DNA of 64,000 nt from Saccharina japonica (GCA_008828725.1 MEHQ01000774.1:688863-752862); one strand, 5' to 3'. Positions 10,725-22,696 are shown, numbered from the stretch's first letter. Numbers and translations are program-made. The notes: generated from the letters alone by a model not told the origin.

Positions 10725-11058
10725 CTCGTCAGGCTTCTCGTCTACAGCAGCGGTTCCAGTGCAGCCCCAAACGTGTTCGATGAACAGACCCTTGCGGTGG
10801 CCGTTCGCCAAAAACGCCAAAGCTTCGGCGATATCGGGCCCCACAAGGTCGCCAATCTTGTTGTACATCGTGTCGCAATCGAGGATGCCTCCCAGCCATA
10901 GATGAACGGGCGCGTGCGGGGTGCTCATGCTATTCCACACCCACGAGTAGAAGTCGGCGTTGCCGGTGGTGAGGTCGTAGTGAGACTCGCAGTCCGGCCA
11001 AGGCAGGTGTACGTTGGAGCTGATTTGACACATCTCGCCCAATCCGCGGGACATGTAC
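10725..11058 (-). CDS. Tyrosinase-family protein, exon 5 (first CuB histidines)
   Basis: The exon starts after the CACACAG acceptor, completes the codon opened by exon 4 (phase 2), and encodes 111 further residues ending DEKPDE before a GTGCGA donor. YMSRGLGEMC joins naturally to the exon 4 sequence APWSTSDKA, as in relatives that read APWN...NPSPYxTR. The motif STPHAPVHLWLGG holds the HxxxH pair expected to be the first two CuB ligands (about residues 478 and 482 of the joined protein). The following GGILDCDTMY.IGD segment is also family-typical. Only one copy of this exon exists in the window, so it must serve whichever cassette is spliced to it. Confidence 0.9.
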
Positions 11059-13489
11059 CTGTGTGCGGGTTTGCGGATTGTGTGTTAATAGCAAACGTTT
11101 TCAAACAAGGGGTAGCTGTGAGATTCAAGAAGTCGTCGAGAAGCTTATTTTGTTTCGTACCACACACACACTGTCAGGGCGCGTATTGAGCGCGCGCGCA
11201 AGGATACAGATACAATGTAAAGCTGTGGGGGGCATAACAAGCGACGAAACCTGTGAGTTTGTAATCAATATTTAGTTGTGAGGGCACAGTAGTACACGTA
11301 TTATGATGCTGACCGCGCTCGCCCACCGCCGCGTCTTACTAACGTTTCTTGAATTGTCGTTTTTAATCGGCAGTTCGATCAGGCGGGCACGTGAAATAAA
11401 CCCAAGCCCGCACCCCATTATCCATCTTCAAACTTCGACAGGGTAATACTAAAAACAAGCAAAACAAACATGTTTAAACAATCGCGGTTCGTAAATTCGT
11501 TCCGAAATCCCACCGCACGTGTTTGGTTTTCGTGGTGAGTTATTTAGAAGTGTGGTGTCGGTGTGTCTGTATTGTCTTGCGCCCCTGGTTCCGTTACCAA
11601 AACATATGAGGAGCCGATTTGGCAGTGGCCGGTGCTTCCGCTGTCGCACTACTGCAGTTTGTTGACACTTTGGCCGACTCCCCGAAATCGGTCCATAGCT
11701 GCTCGTGCATGTGTTTCAATACAGGCTGGTTCAAGCTCAAAAGACCTAAAACTATTCAGTAGCCAACGTCCACGCTGTTGTTTGGAGGTATGCTCTGAAA
11801 ATTGGCACACACGTTCTACGAGTATGAACCGCTGCCGACCCGCTAACGTTTGGCGTGTTTTGGGGGGGGGGGGGTTGTTTCGCCAGATAGCTCGTTTACA
11901 TTGTTGGGGGATATCGACCAAAAAAAACAAGACGTCGTCAATTGTTCGACAGGGACATCTAGAACACGTGTGTAAACGTTCAGGAGCCATCTCCTACAAG
12001 CGGCGTGTGCATATTTTTATTTTTGTGCGGTAAACGTGCACATCCCGGCGTCGCCTCGTCATTGCTTAGCTTCAGTTTAAAATCAGTTTTTGGCATTTTA
12101 GATGATTGAATATCGATCGTGCGCTGTCAGATCTTCGATTATTTGAGTGAAAGTTTCTACATATATACATGCCTTGGACAGCCTGGAAGCGGCTTGCTCA
12201 GAAAAAACAATGGGGGGGGCACTCTACGGACACGCCTAACTGGTATTGACCTCTTTGACGGCCTGTGATTGGTGGGGGCATACACTCGGCGGCAGCGCCA
12301 GTCAAAGCATTTTTTTAACCAGCTGGCGATATCACCCTCTTCCACTGTTTATGGCGGTCAGTACGTTATTAAATATGCGACATTTAAGTTGCTAATGCTA
12401 TTGCATGCGGCATTCGTGGCTGGCTGAATTTGGGGCGTTATCCTTGAACCAGCTCGCACATATAGTGCGTATAGCGCTATACTGGCAACGTTCAAAGGAC
12501 AAATCCAATACTTACGCAAGGCTGTTGGTCATGCTGACACTTTCATAAATGAGGCCAAAACGTGGGCGTGGGGAGGGTCTTAGCAGTTCGGGGCAAATGC
12601 CTAGCTTTGCTTGAAACCTCTTAACACGTACGTATATACAGTTCCTCTCGGCAGTCCTAACGGCAGGATTGATTCGCGTGAGACCTAAGCCACCGAAATG
12701 GCCAAAACAAAGGCGAATCAGCTCGGTGAGATCCCCTCCCTCTTTACGAGCTAAACATTATGCCGATATTTGAACCTCAGATTGTCTTGTTTGTGAGAGG
12801 TACATTATGGTTGCAGTCGGCAAATAAACTACTGCCACCGATCTAGCAGTCCGCGCCGACTTGACTGCTAGCTCAATGGGCATGGCGTATGTGTCACCCT
12901 CCCCCGCGTCTCGTGGGTAACTGTCAGCCCTCCTGTTACCACGTATCTCTTAAAACCCTCTTCCTTCCTCTCTCCTGGGACAATCCGGCCTCGATCTCGA
13001 ACGCCCAGATGAAATTGGAAAAAAGTTAGTCGTAACCACTATCAACCTGTCCCTGAAAATATAGCACCTCGAGACGCGTGTTTTGCCTTAAAGGGGTACG
13101 TAGCTGCTATTTGTTCTAAGGCTAGCCACCTGCTTAATTATAGTATAGCAGCTTATATCGTATATCTCGCCCACAAGTTGCCACACTGCTGTATACTGCT
13201 GTATACTGCTGTGCCGCGATGAAGAATAGCATGGTCTAGGTACACAGCGAATATGAGCGTCAGACGCGAATGACAAAACGACGATGAGGCTTGCCTGGAA
13301 TAGACGATGAGCGTTGGACGCGTACCACGATCGAGGTCTCAATTTTTGGCTGATTTTTTTTTCCTGAATGATCGGGTTCCTTAACCCAAAATCGTCTGAC
13401 GTTCCTTGTCGTTCCTTTTCGTGTTGCAGTAGTTTTCGTGGTATACGTAGGCCATGGCATTGTGCCTTATGAGTACATAGCACTTGACG
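11059..13489. other. Tyrosinase intron 4, proximal part
   Basis: Non-coding as far as can be seen. Contains several poly-G/poly-C runs (about 11862-11874) and scattered short frames without protein character. A degenerate MITE end related to the 13490 element lies at about 13310-13400, in opposite orientation. Confidence 0.45.
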
Positions 13490-13732
13490 CATGCTACGAT
13501 AGAGGTGCACCATGTTTTTTTCTGAGCTCCTCACTTAAGGAGCATCATGCCTCACCGAAAAAGTGATTTGGGAAGGGAAAAAAAAGTGCTGCCGGATGAG
13601 AAATCTCATGACCGAAGTATACTCTGAAACATATTTCGTCACAAGAATGAAAGTCCGGCGAATTTGGGTTAAGGAGTCCGATCGTTCAGAAAACGTTTAA
13701 TCCAAAAAGGGCTACCTCTACCGTAGCACGCG
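13490..13732. mobile_element. MITE copy at the edge of cassette A
   Basis: Second full copy of the MITE at 8951-9197, with inverted ends GACGCATGCTACGATAGAGGT and ACCTCTACCGTAGCACGCGTC. The homology between cassettes A and C starts inside it (from CACAAGAATGAA at about 13640), and the inverted cassette B stops near its right terminal repeat. The duplication breakpoints therefore lie in this element. Confidence 0.7.
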
Positions 13733-14102
13733 TCACTTTTATTTCCGTCCAAAATCAGGTTTTAGGTGAGACATAGAGCTCATCAAGTAATAAGTGACCA
13801 CCCTTATGAGGCAAAATGGTGCACCTCTACCGCGCCATGCGTCGTTGGACGTATGCCTTATTGCCAATTTGACGATCAATGCCTTATTGACTAGATCCGC
13901 AGTCAAGGAGTGTGTTGGGTCGGTCAGACCTGTTCTCGTCAAAACCGTACTATTGATACCTCTATGGCATCACGGGTCTCGCTCGCGAATATGCGGACGA
14001 CTGTACTACACGCAAACATCCGAACGGGTGTACTCCAAGTAGTCACAAGATTGGAAAAGCAATAGGTAGCGCTCACGAAAATACTAAAAACTATTTTCTC
14101 AC

Positions 14103-14209
14103 GCTTTGTCGCTGGTACTCCACGGAGCGCGTAGCTTGCCGTAGACGTCTGCCTCGACGTCTTTCCTGGCTAAGGGGATCTCCGTGTACGCCCACCGTCC
14201 GTCCTTAAC
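14103..14209 (-). CDS. Tyrosinase exon 4, cassette A
   Basis: A 107-base exon after AAAAG, beginning VKDGRWAYTEIPL and ending APWSTSDK plus two bases before GTGAGA. DGRxAYT...LRAPW is the conserved linker between the CuA and CuB halves in stramenopile-type tyrosinases. It joins exon 3 (LNDHM) in phase 0 and exon 5 in phase 2. Identical in cassettes B and C. Confidence 0.8.
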
Positions 14210-14299
14210 CTTTTCACCGTACAGTAGGATACGCCGATTAACGGGAAAAGCGCGGCGTAGGTCGGTCGGTAGATCAGTACGTCGGTTGTCATTTAGGGG

Positions 14300-14880
14300 G
14301 TGGAGGCTTATATGTACATCATGATTCTTGATATACCATGTAGTATGTGGAGGCTTATATGTACATCATGATTCTTGATATACCATGTAGTATGTGATGT
14401 ATGCTCGATACATATGCTTGGCATATCAGGTGATATATGATATGATATATCAGTATCAATATAAAGAACGAAAATGGTAGACATTGATATATCATATCAA
14501 GTGATGTATCATGTGATACGACATGATATGATGTATCGTAAAGATCGTTTGATATGGTCGAATCCAGTGGATTTCAAGCATCCAATCCACATAATATATA
14601 ACCCATCACATGATACGACATGATGTAGCACGGGCATCGTGTGATATAGAGATGGTACTTTAGATATGACTCAAAGCGCCGATGTCTCACAAATTAAACT
14701 GTCAGACCCAGCCGATTTCGAGCACCGAATCCACATATCGTGTATATCATGAATATCATATGATATTATACATCATAAAAAATCATGTGATATGATACAT
14801 CACATATCATATATATATCATGTTTGGTTCATCATATGATATGACATATCATATCATATCATATCATATCGTTTTCAACC
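14300..14880. repeat. ATATCATATGA palindrome-rich tract in intron 4
   Basis: Dense, degenerate repeats of TGATATGATA/TATCATATCA able to fold back on themselves. A 49-bp tandem duplication starting GTGGAGGCTTATATG is present twice here (about 14300-14397) and in cassette C, but once in cassette B. Confidence 0.8.
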
Positions 14881-15296
14881 ATGATACCGGGGGTCGTTGG
14901 ATCCATCGGTCGGTCGGTCGGTCGGTTGGTTGGTCCGTGTTCGGGTAGGCAGGTGTGTCGGTGGGTAGATTGGTTCACGGATCGGTAATTCCGTAGGTAC
15001 ACGAGTAGCTCGGTAGGTCGGACTATGCAGCGATTGGTGCATACCGAACGAGATTCGAGTTCGATACCATACCATAACGATAAACGATAAATAAACATTG
15101 CACAACATGCGATGTACTTGTCATTACGACGAATATTTTCGTCCAGGATAAGCCCAAACCATAACGACATACAATCGGGTGGAGAGGTGAAGGCGTTCGA
15201 TGCGATACATCGTAAGTATCAGTCAACTCGCTATGTATGGTATCCTACCCTAACTCGCAGACAAAACGTGGCTTTGCCTGGTCGGTCAGTCTGTTT

Positions 15297-15342
15297 GAAG
15301 GTAGGTAGGTAGGTAGGTAGGTAGGTAGGTAGGTAGGTAGGT
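15297..15342. repeat. (GGTA)n microsatellite
   Basis: About ten perfect GGTA units in intron 3; the same run occurs in cassettes B and C. Just beyond it (about 15400-15530) is a degenerate GCTGCTAGCGTT repeat that leaves an alanine-rich open frame, which I treat as intronic. Confidence 0.85.
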
Positions 15343-15793
15343 CGATCGCGTCAAAAGTTTTCTCCTCATCACCATATACCATAAATATGACACACCCCAC
15401 CGCTGCTCGGGCTGCTAGTGTTACAAGCGCTGCCGGCATTGATACGTAGCGCTGCTAGCATTCCTAGCGTTGCTAGGGAAGCTCGCGCTGCCAGCGTTGC
15501 TACCGTAACTAGCGCTGCTACGCTGCTACCGGGTACGAAGAACTCGCGACCCGTGCCCACTGGGGTGGAATGGCGAGCGTGTGCTATCCAGTTCCACGAG
15601 TCAGACATTTTAGTGTGAAAAAAAAACACTACAGCCGTGCGTGCGCAAGAGCTTCGGAGCAGTACATACCGCCGGTCCTACATCAACAGACACAATGACA
15701 ACAACGCCACCCCCACCACCCCCCCCACCACCACCAACAGTTACCACACCAAGGAAACGCTTGGCGAAGAAAGGTCGAAATCAACCCTCTCAC

Positions 15794-16015
15794 CATATGG
15801 TCGTTGAGGTCCATGGTTCCGAACCACGAGGGGCTCAACAGCTCCGTCCGGGTGAACGGATTTTTCGAGTCGTAGGCCAGACCTGCAGCAGCGGTGGCCT
15901 CGATCGTGAAGTCCCAGTAAGGGACGGTCAACTTGGGGTTCACGCGCTGCAGGCTGAACTCGAAGGTGTTGGTCAGGAGCGCGTGGCTCACCAGGAAGCC
16001 CATTCCTTCGTGAAA
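15794..16015 (-). CDS. Tyrosinase exon 3, cassette A (CuA core)
   Basis: A 74-codon exon preceded by a pyrimidine-rich tract and CCCAG and followed by GTGAGA. FHEGMGF holds the second CuA histidine (about residue 322) and VSHALLTNTFEFSLQ the third (about 331). NPKLTVPYWDFT is the invariant LPYWDW-type motif of tyrosinases. The exon ends FGTMDLNDHM. Phase 0 on both sides. Identical translation in cassettes B and C. Confidence 0.92.
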
Positions 16016-16079
16016 CTGGGACGGAGAGGGGAGAGAGGAGGGTGAGGGGGGGGGTGTACTCATATCGCGCATGGCCGTA

Positions 16080-16410
16080 GTCGTATGACCATAGACCCTC
16101 GCATCCCTACAATGTCAGGACGGGGTGGGTGGGGGTGAAGAGGAGGAGAGGTGGGTGTAGCGCGAGTGGAGGAGAGGGGGTGTACTCATGCCATAATATG
16201 CATGGTGCTAGTCGCATTTACGGGCATAGAAGCCATCCCTACAATGTCGGGATGGACCACGTCGGGCTTTCACCGACCGGACAGACATTGCTTGCACCAG
16301 GCGCAAAGAGCCTTCGGGTGTTCGGCGTGGCGCGTGAAGGATTAGGTGCATTCTACTGCGAACCGCTTGGAAGACGGATTTTCTTGCACATGGATGACAG
16401 CGGCGATCAA
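16080..16410. repeat. Dispersed repeat in intron 2
   Basis: Carries two spaced CATCCCTACAATGTC blocks and the GGGCTTTCACCGACCGGAC segment; a diverged relative lies at 4612-4815. Its left edge, GTACTCAT..CGCGCA.GGCCGTAGTCGTATGACC, also appears in opposite orientation beside exon 6 (about 9265-9312). Confidence 0.6.
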
Positions 16411-16820
16411 AGTGGGCAGGGTGAGGGAGCCCTTCCTCCATATCTCAAAACGATATTACGACGGAAGAGGGGCAAATCCCAAAGCTTTAAGGCCGACCGG
16501 GTGACGAGCATGTTTGAAAGTATGTCATGAATATTGTAAATTGAGCGGTAAACAACCCCCCAGAAACAAATCCCGTCAGGTATAGCCTGAAACTGAATAT
16601 CGATAATTACAAAAACTTTCGGGTGCTAAGAATGCGCATGTATGGTCCGCGTGGAAGCAATTACTACCAATAACTGATACTGAAACTCGTTGGAGCACTT
16701 TTGCATGACGATTCGCCGGAACCTTACAACAAAAACCCACGCAGACATAAACGCACATTTAGTATTTTCCATACTCTTTTCCCCAGATAGATTGGGCGAG
16801 CACAGAAGCCGATGTCTTAC

Positions 16821-16949
16821 TTTGTTGTAGATTCCGCTCGCAGAGGCCCTGTGATGCATGCGGTTCAAGGCGTACACGTCGGTGTAGTCTTCCCCGTAAA
16901 TCTCCTTTCCGTCGCCCCCGTCCACCCGTACGACCCACAGTTGAAGCAT
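16821..16949 (-). CDS. Tyrosinase exon 2, cassette A
   Basis: A 43-codon exon beginning MLQLWVVRVDGGDGKEIYG and ending ASASGIYNK before GTAAGA. Joined to exon 1 it reads EEVLDA-MLQLW in phase 0, the family's usual continuation. NRMHHRAS supplies the first CuA histidine (residue 309 or 310). GEDYTDVYALNRMHH matches the Y-G-x-D-x-x-D-I-Y segment of relatives. The upstream intron end carries a (GGTC)n run close to the acceptor. Confidence 0.88.
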
Positions 16950-17056
16950 CTGTCCCATCGTCGTCAAAGGCAAGAAGTCGACCGACCGACCGACCGACCG
17001 ACCGACCGTACGCACGCCATGGGTATTACACAACGTATTACGGGGGATCATATTCA

Positions 17057-17140
17057 TAGTAAATAGGACCTACCGTACAAGATAAAAACCTACGTACATA
17101 GTTATCTCTTTTTTCTAACAATATTTGATCCTATTTACTA
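17057..17140. mobile_element. Small MITE, TAGTAAATAGGA ends
   Basis: Inverted ends TAGTAAATAGGACC and GATCCTATTTACTA enclose about 84 bp in intron 1. Copies sit at equivalent places in cassettes B and C, and an independent copy lies at 61996-62074. Confidence 0.6.
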
Positions 17141-17676
17141 AATGGTAGAACTAACGGTTCAATATGAACAACACATCTACACGAACATCCGTCGACATGC
17201 AGCACACAGCACACCCAGTGTCCGGGCTGACTACGTATTGTGTAGTCTATCCTTCCCATCCTAGAGGAATACAACAAGACGTGTGCTCACAAAGCCACGA
17301 CGGAGCAGAGACAAACACCCGATGGAATGCAGTAAGCAAAGCACCCTCGTTTTCAATGCACGTGTGAGATTGAACGAAGGAAATCTGGAGTTTGTAGAGA
17401 GGTGCTGAATCGTTGGCGTGATTGCGAGGGGATGGGGAAGAGCGTCGTCATGTTGGGGAGGTTGCAGCGAGTGGCTGCACTGGAAGTAAGTGCAGAGGAG
17501 GCTGGGAAGGGTTGAGATAGGGAGGAAGAGTGCCACCTAAAGCAGTAGTACAGGGCTATACTCGTGGGTGTGGGCGAGCAGGTGTCTGACACTGGGTGGG
17601 AGTTCGGCGAGTTGAAAACAGTGCACAGCAGTAGGCACAATATACACACCCATGCTTTGAAAGAGAGAGAAAAAAA

Positions 17677-18723
17677 GAGAAAGGTTGTCTTAGAGACAAC
17701 CTGTTGTTTGGTGGGCAACGGGGAGAAAGATACATCACTGGTGAAAAAATAACTAACGGGGGGTTTCACACAGAAACAAGGGGATGTTTAATACGGGGTA
17801 ATAGTAGAATGAAATATATTGCGGCACGAAAGGAACGAGTAGGATCAGTTGCATCTGGAATAAGGAAGCGAGTGGAGCAGCGGGAGCAGCGAGATACCCA
17901 GAGTCGATACGGGTCGGGGTCCCAGCACAAGCAGGGGAGAGCCAGGCGCCGAGTAGGGAGCGGCAGAGAACCGTCAGGCATCGTTGTTGGTTATCAGGGC
18001 TTTGTTTTTTAGAACCGTCAGGCATCGTTGTTGGTTATCAGGGCTTTGTTTCAGGGCTTTGTTTTTTCAAGAAGCAGGCGAGAGTCAGGATGGTCCGTCT
18101 GGGAGGGCTCCCAAACATCCACCAGGAGGAAGAAGAGGAGGAGGACACGGGACCCCCTCAGGGCTCGCAGCACGGAGCAGGCCGAGGGCAAGGAGCGGTC
18201 GGGAACGCAGAGGTCGTGGAAGGAGCAGGGCGTGGCAACGGTAACGTGCCCAGTAATACGTTAGGGGGCAGCAATACAGCAGCACGTAGGGTAAACTTTT
18301 CGCCAGGCAGTCGCACGCCGCCGGGGCGGGGAGGACACATGTTAGGACAAAGGTCATCACCGGGTCGCGGAGCTCGTCCGCCGCTAGGCCGCGGGCGAGG
18401 GTTTGGCCCAAATAGGGGACATTCACAGGCCCATCCCACACACCATGCCCCTCCCTCGCCGCTCGTCAGCAACGATTTTTTCCGCCAAACGAACGGCCAG
18501 GGCCCCCCATGGTCGGGGGGAGGGAGTTCGTATGATAATGAAGCGGGGAGGCAGTGGGAACAAAACACATTTAGTACGATTGAGGAGCAATTGCGGTCAA
18601 CTAGAGGCCCGTCAGGCCAGCCGCAGTGGCAGCAGCAGCAGGGATGGGGGATGGAAGGACAGCAGGGAGCACACTGGGGGGAAGGGGCAGAGTATCCATG
18701 GCAACAGCAGCAGTCAGGCCCTG
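17677..18723. other. Unique spacer between inverted cassettes A and B
   Basis: About 1 kb found once, separating the two arms of the large inverted repeat. Both edges abut CTTTGAAAGAGAGAG, in opposite orientation. A 44-bp segment (GAACCGTCAGGCATCG...) is tandemly duplicated at about 17969-18052. Confidence 0.75.
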
Positions 18724-18735
18724 TTTTTTTCTCCC
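18090..18735 (+). CDS. Hypothetical Gly/Arg/Gln-rich frame in the spacer
   Basis: An open frame from ATG at 18090 with an acidic run (E x6), many Gly-Arg and Pro-Gly pairs, and later QPQWQQQQGW and YPWQQQQS. The composition suggests a disordered, possibly RNA-binding or gag-like protein, but no zinc knuckle or enzyme motif is present. The frame runs past the spacer into the reverse strand of cassette B, which cannot be its natural end, so the segment is a fragment cut by the rearrangement. Function unknown. Confidence 0.3.
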
Positions 18736-19462
18736 TCTCTCTTTCAAAGCATGGGTGTGTATATTGTGCCTACTGCTGTGCACTGTTTTCAACTCGCCGA
18801 ACTCCCACCCAGTGTCAGACACCTGCTCGCCCACACCCACGAGTATAGCCCTGTACTACTGCTTTAGGTGGCACTCTTCCTCCCTATCTCAACCCTTCCC
18901 AGCCTCCTCTGCACTTACTTCCAGTGCAGCCACTCGCTGCAACCTCCCCAACATGACGACGCTCTTCCCCATCCCCTCGCAATCACGCCAACGATTCAGC
19001 ACCTCTCTACAAACTCCAGATTTCCTTCGTTCAATCTCACACGTGCATTGAAAACGAGGNTGCTTTGCTTACTGCATTCCATCGGGTGTTTATCTCTGCT
19101 CCGTCGTGGCTTTGTGAGCACACGTCTTGTTGTATTCCTCTAGGATGGGAAGGATAGACTACACAATACGTAGTCAGCCCGGACACTGGGTGTGCTGTGT
19201 GCTGCATGTCGACGGATGTTCGTGTAGATGTGTTGTTCATATTGAACCGTTAGTTCTACCATTTAGTAAATAGGATCAAATATTGTTAGAAAAAAGAGAT
19301 AACTATGTACGTACGTAGGTTTTTATCTTGTACGGTAGGTCCTATTTACTATGAATATGATCCCCCGTAATACGTTGTGTAATACCCATGGCGTGCGTAC
19401 GGTCGGTCGGTCGGTCGGTCGGTCGGTCGGTCGACTTCTTGCCTTTGACGACGATGGGACAG

Positions 19463-19591
19463 ATGCTTCAACTGTGGGTCGTACGGGTGGACGGGGGCGA
19501 CGGAAAGGAGATTTACGGGGAAGACTACACCGACGTGTACGCCTTGAACCGCATGCATCACAGGGCCTCTGCGAGCGGAATCTACAACAAA
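19463..19591 (+). CDS. Tyrosinase exon 2, cassette B (inverted)
   Basis: Same 43 codons and same splice signals as cassette A exon 2, in the opposite orientation to exons 1, 5, 6 and 7. It cannot be spliced into the main transcript as assembled. Confidence 0.75.
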
Positions 19592-20396
19592 GTAAGACAT
19601 CGGCTTCTGTGCTCGCCCAATCTATCTGGGGAAAAGAGTATGGAAAATACTAAATGTGCGTTTATGTCTGCGTGGGTTTTTGTTGTAAGGTTCCGGCGAA
19701 TCGTCATGCAAAAGTGCTCCAACGAGTTTCAGTATCAGTTATTGGTAGTAATTGCTTGCACGCGGACCATACATGCGCATTCTTAACACCCGAAAGTTTT
19801 TGTAATTATCGATATTCAGTTTCAGGCTATACCTGACGGGATTTGTTTCTGGGGGGTTGTTTACCGCTCAATTNACAATATTCATGCCATACTTTCAAAC
19901 ATGCTCGTCACCCGGTCGGCCTTAAAGCTTTGGGATTAGCCCCTCTTCCGTCGTAATATCGTTTTGAGATATGGANGAAGGGCTCCCTCACCCTGCCCAC
20001 TTTGATCGCCGCTGTCATCCATGTGCAAGAAAATCCGNCTTCCAAGCGGTTCGCAGTAGAATGCACCTATTCCTTCACGCGCCACGCCGAACACCCGAAG
20101 GCTCTTTGCGCCTGGTGCAAGCAATGTCTGTCCGGTCGGTGAAAGCCCGACGTGGTCCATCCCGACATTGTAGGGATGGGTTCTATGCCCGTAAATGCGA
20201 CTAGCACCATGCATATTATGGCATGAGTACACCCCCTCTCCTCCACTCGCGCTACACCCACCTCCCCTCCTCTTCACCCCCACCCACCCCGTCCTGACAT
20301 TGTAGGGATGCGAGGGTCTATGGTCATACGACTACGGCCATGCGCGATATGAGTACACCCCCCCCCTCACCCTCCTCTCTCCCCTCTCCGTCCCAG

Positions 20397-20618
20397 TTTC
20401 ACGAAGGAATGGGCTTCCTGGTGAGCCACGCGCTCCTGACCAACACCTTCGAGTTCAGCCTGCAGCGCGTGAACCCCAAGTTGACCGTCCCTTACTGGGA
20501 CTTCACGATCGAGGCCACCGCTGCTGCAGGTCTGGCCTACGACTCGAAAAATCCGTTCACCCGGACGGAGCTGTTGAGCCCCTCGTGGTTCGGAACCATG
20601 GACCTCAACGACCATATG
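20397..20618 (+). CDS. Tyrosinase exon 3, cassette B (inverted)
   Basis: Identical translation to exon 3 in cassettes A and C, with CuA motifs FHEGMGF, SHALL and VPYWDF. Acceptor and donor are intact. Antisense to the main gene. Confidence 0.75.
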
Positions 20619-22155
20619 GTGAGAGGGTTGATTTCGACCTTTCTTCGCCAAGCGTTTCCTTGGTGTGGTAACTGTTGGTGGTGGTGGGGGGGGTGGTGGG
20701 GGTGGCGTTGTTGTCATTGTGTCTGTTGATGTAGGACCGGCGGTATGTACTGCTCCGAAGCTCTTGCGCACGCACGGCTGTAGTGTTTTTTTTTCACACT
20801 AAAATGTCTGACTCGTGGAACTGGATAGCACACGCTCGCCATTCCACCCCAGTGGGCACGGGTCGCGAGTTCTTCGTACCCGGTAGCAGCGTAGCAGCGC
20901 TAGTTACGGTAGCAACGCTGGCAGCGCGAGCTTCCCTAGCAACGCTAGGAATGCTAGCAGCGCTACGTATCAATGCCGGCAGCGCTTGTAACACTAGCAG
21001 CCCGAGCAGCGGTGGGGTGTGTCATATTTATGGTATATGGTGATGAGGAGAAAACTTTTGACGCGATCGACCTACCTACCTACCTACCTACCTACCTACC
21101 TACCTACCTACCTTCAAACAGACTGACCGACCAGGCAAAGCCACGTTTTGTCTGCGAGTTAGGGTAGGATACCATACATAGCGAGTTGACTGATACTTAC
21201 GATGTATCGCATCGAACGCCTTCACCTCTCCACCCGATTGTATGTCGTTATGGTTTGGGCTTATCCTGGACGAAAATATTCGTCGTAATGACAAGTACAT
21301 CGCATGTTGTGCAATGTTTATTTATCGTTTATCGTTATGGTATGGTATCGAACTCGAATCTCGTTCGGTATGCACCAATCGCTGCATAGTCCGACCTACC
21401 GAGCTACTCGTGTACCTACGGAATTACCGATCCGTGAACCAATCTACCCACCGACACACCTGCCTACCCGAACACGGACCAACCAACCGACCGACCGACC
21501 GACCGATGGATCCAACGACCCCCGGTATCATGGTTGAAAACGATATGATATGATATGATATGATATGTCATATCATATGATGAACCAAACATGATATATA
21601 TATGATATGTGATGTATCATATCACATGATTTTTTATGATGTATAATATCANATGATATTCATGATATACACGATATGTGGATTCGGTGCTCGAAATCGG
21701 CTGGGTCTGACAGTTTAATTTGTGAGACATCGGCGCTTTGAGTCATATCTAAAGTACCATCTCTATATCACACGATGCCCGTGCTACATCATGTCGTATC
21801 ATGTGATGGGTTATATATTATGTGGATTGGATGCTTGAAATCCACTGGATTCGACCATATCAAACGATCTTTACGATACATCATATCATGTCGTATCACA
21901 TGATACATCACTTGATATGATATATCAATGTCTACCATTTTCGTTCTTTATATTGATACTGATATATCATATCATATATCACCTGATATGCCAAGCATAT
22001 GTATCGAGCATACATCACATACTACATGGTATATCAAGAATCATGATGTACATATAAGCCTCCACCCCCTAAATGACAACCGACGTACTGATCTACCGAC
22101 CGACCTACGCCGCGCTTTTCCCGTTAATCGGCGTATCCTACTGTACGGTGAAAAG

Positions 22156-22262
22156 GTTAAGGACGGACGGTGGGCGTACACGGAGATCCCCTTAGCCAGG
22201 AAAGACGTCGAGGCAGACGTCTACGGCAAGCTACGCGCTCCGTGGAGTACCAGCGACAAAGC
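22156..22262 (+). CDS. Tyrosinase exon 4, cassette B (inverted)
   Basis: Identical to the exon 4 copies in A and C (VKDGRWAYT...APWSTSDK). No exon 5 follows on the plus strand, so this copy has no partner. Confidence 0.7.
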
Positions 22263-22696
22263 GTGAGAAAATAGTTTTTAGTATTTTCGTGAGCGCTACC
22301 TATTGCTTTTCCAATCTTGTGACTACTTGGAGTACACCCGTTCGGATGTTTGCGTGTAGTACAGTCGTCCGCATATTCGCGAGCGAGACCCGTGATGCCA
22401 TAGAGGTATCAATAGTACGGTTTTGACGAGAACAGGTCTGACCGACCCAACACACTCCTTGACTGCGGATCTAGTCAATAAGGCATTGATCGTCAAATTG
22501 GCAATAAGGCATACGTCCAACGACGCATGGCGCGGTAGAGGTGCACCATTTTGCCTCATAAGGGTGGTCACTTATTACTTGATGAGCTCTATGTCTCACC
22601 TAAAACCTGATTTTGGACGGAAATAAAAGTGACGCGTGCTACGGTAGAGGTAGCCCTTTTTGGNGGGGGGGGTAGGGCAAGTGGTGCGAGGGTTGC

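Larger units (their letters stand above)
13640..17676 (-). repeat. Cassette A: exon 2-4 block, sense copy nearest exon 5
   Basis: About 4 kb carrying tyrosinase exons 4, 3 and 2 (minus strand) with their introns, nearly identical to cassette C (24551-28596) and to the reverse complement of cassette B (18724-22663). Copy-specific differences include one fewer GGTC unit near exon 2 than B or C, GAAGGATTAGG instead of GAAGGAATAGG near 16340, and CACCCTCG instead of CAGCCTCG near 17343. It lies closest to exon 5 in the correct orientation, making it the simplest candidate for the expressed copy. Confidence 0.9.
18724..22663 (+). repeat. Cassette B: inverted exon 2-4 block
   Basis: Reverse-complement copy of cassettes A and C, so its exons read on the plus strand, against the rest of the gene. 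It matches C in the GGTC count and the GAAGGAATAGG site, matches A at AACTATTTTC near exon 4, and alone lacks the 49-bp tandem duplication in the ATATC tract. It ends abruptly at an N (22664) within the MITE terminal repeat. Most of its Ns fall where A and C differ. Confidence 0.88.

Noticed and set aside
15369-15629. Frame with MSDSWNWIAHARHSTPVG in each cassette
   Set aside because: It lies between exons 3 and 4. The protein family continues directly from LNDHM to VKDGRWAYT, and half of this frame is an alanine-rich repeat, so it is treated as intron.
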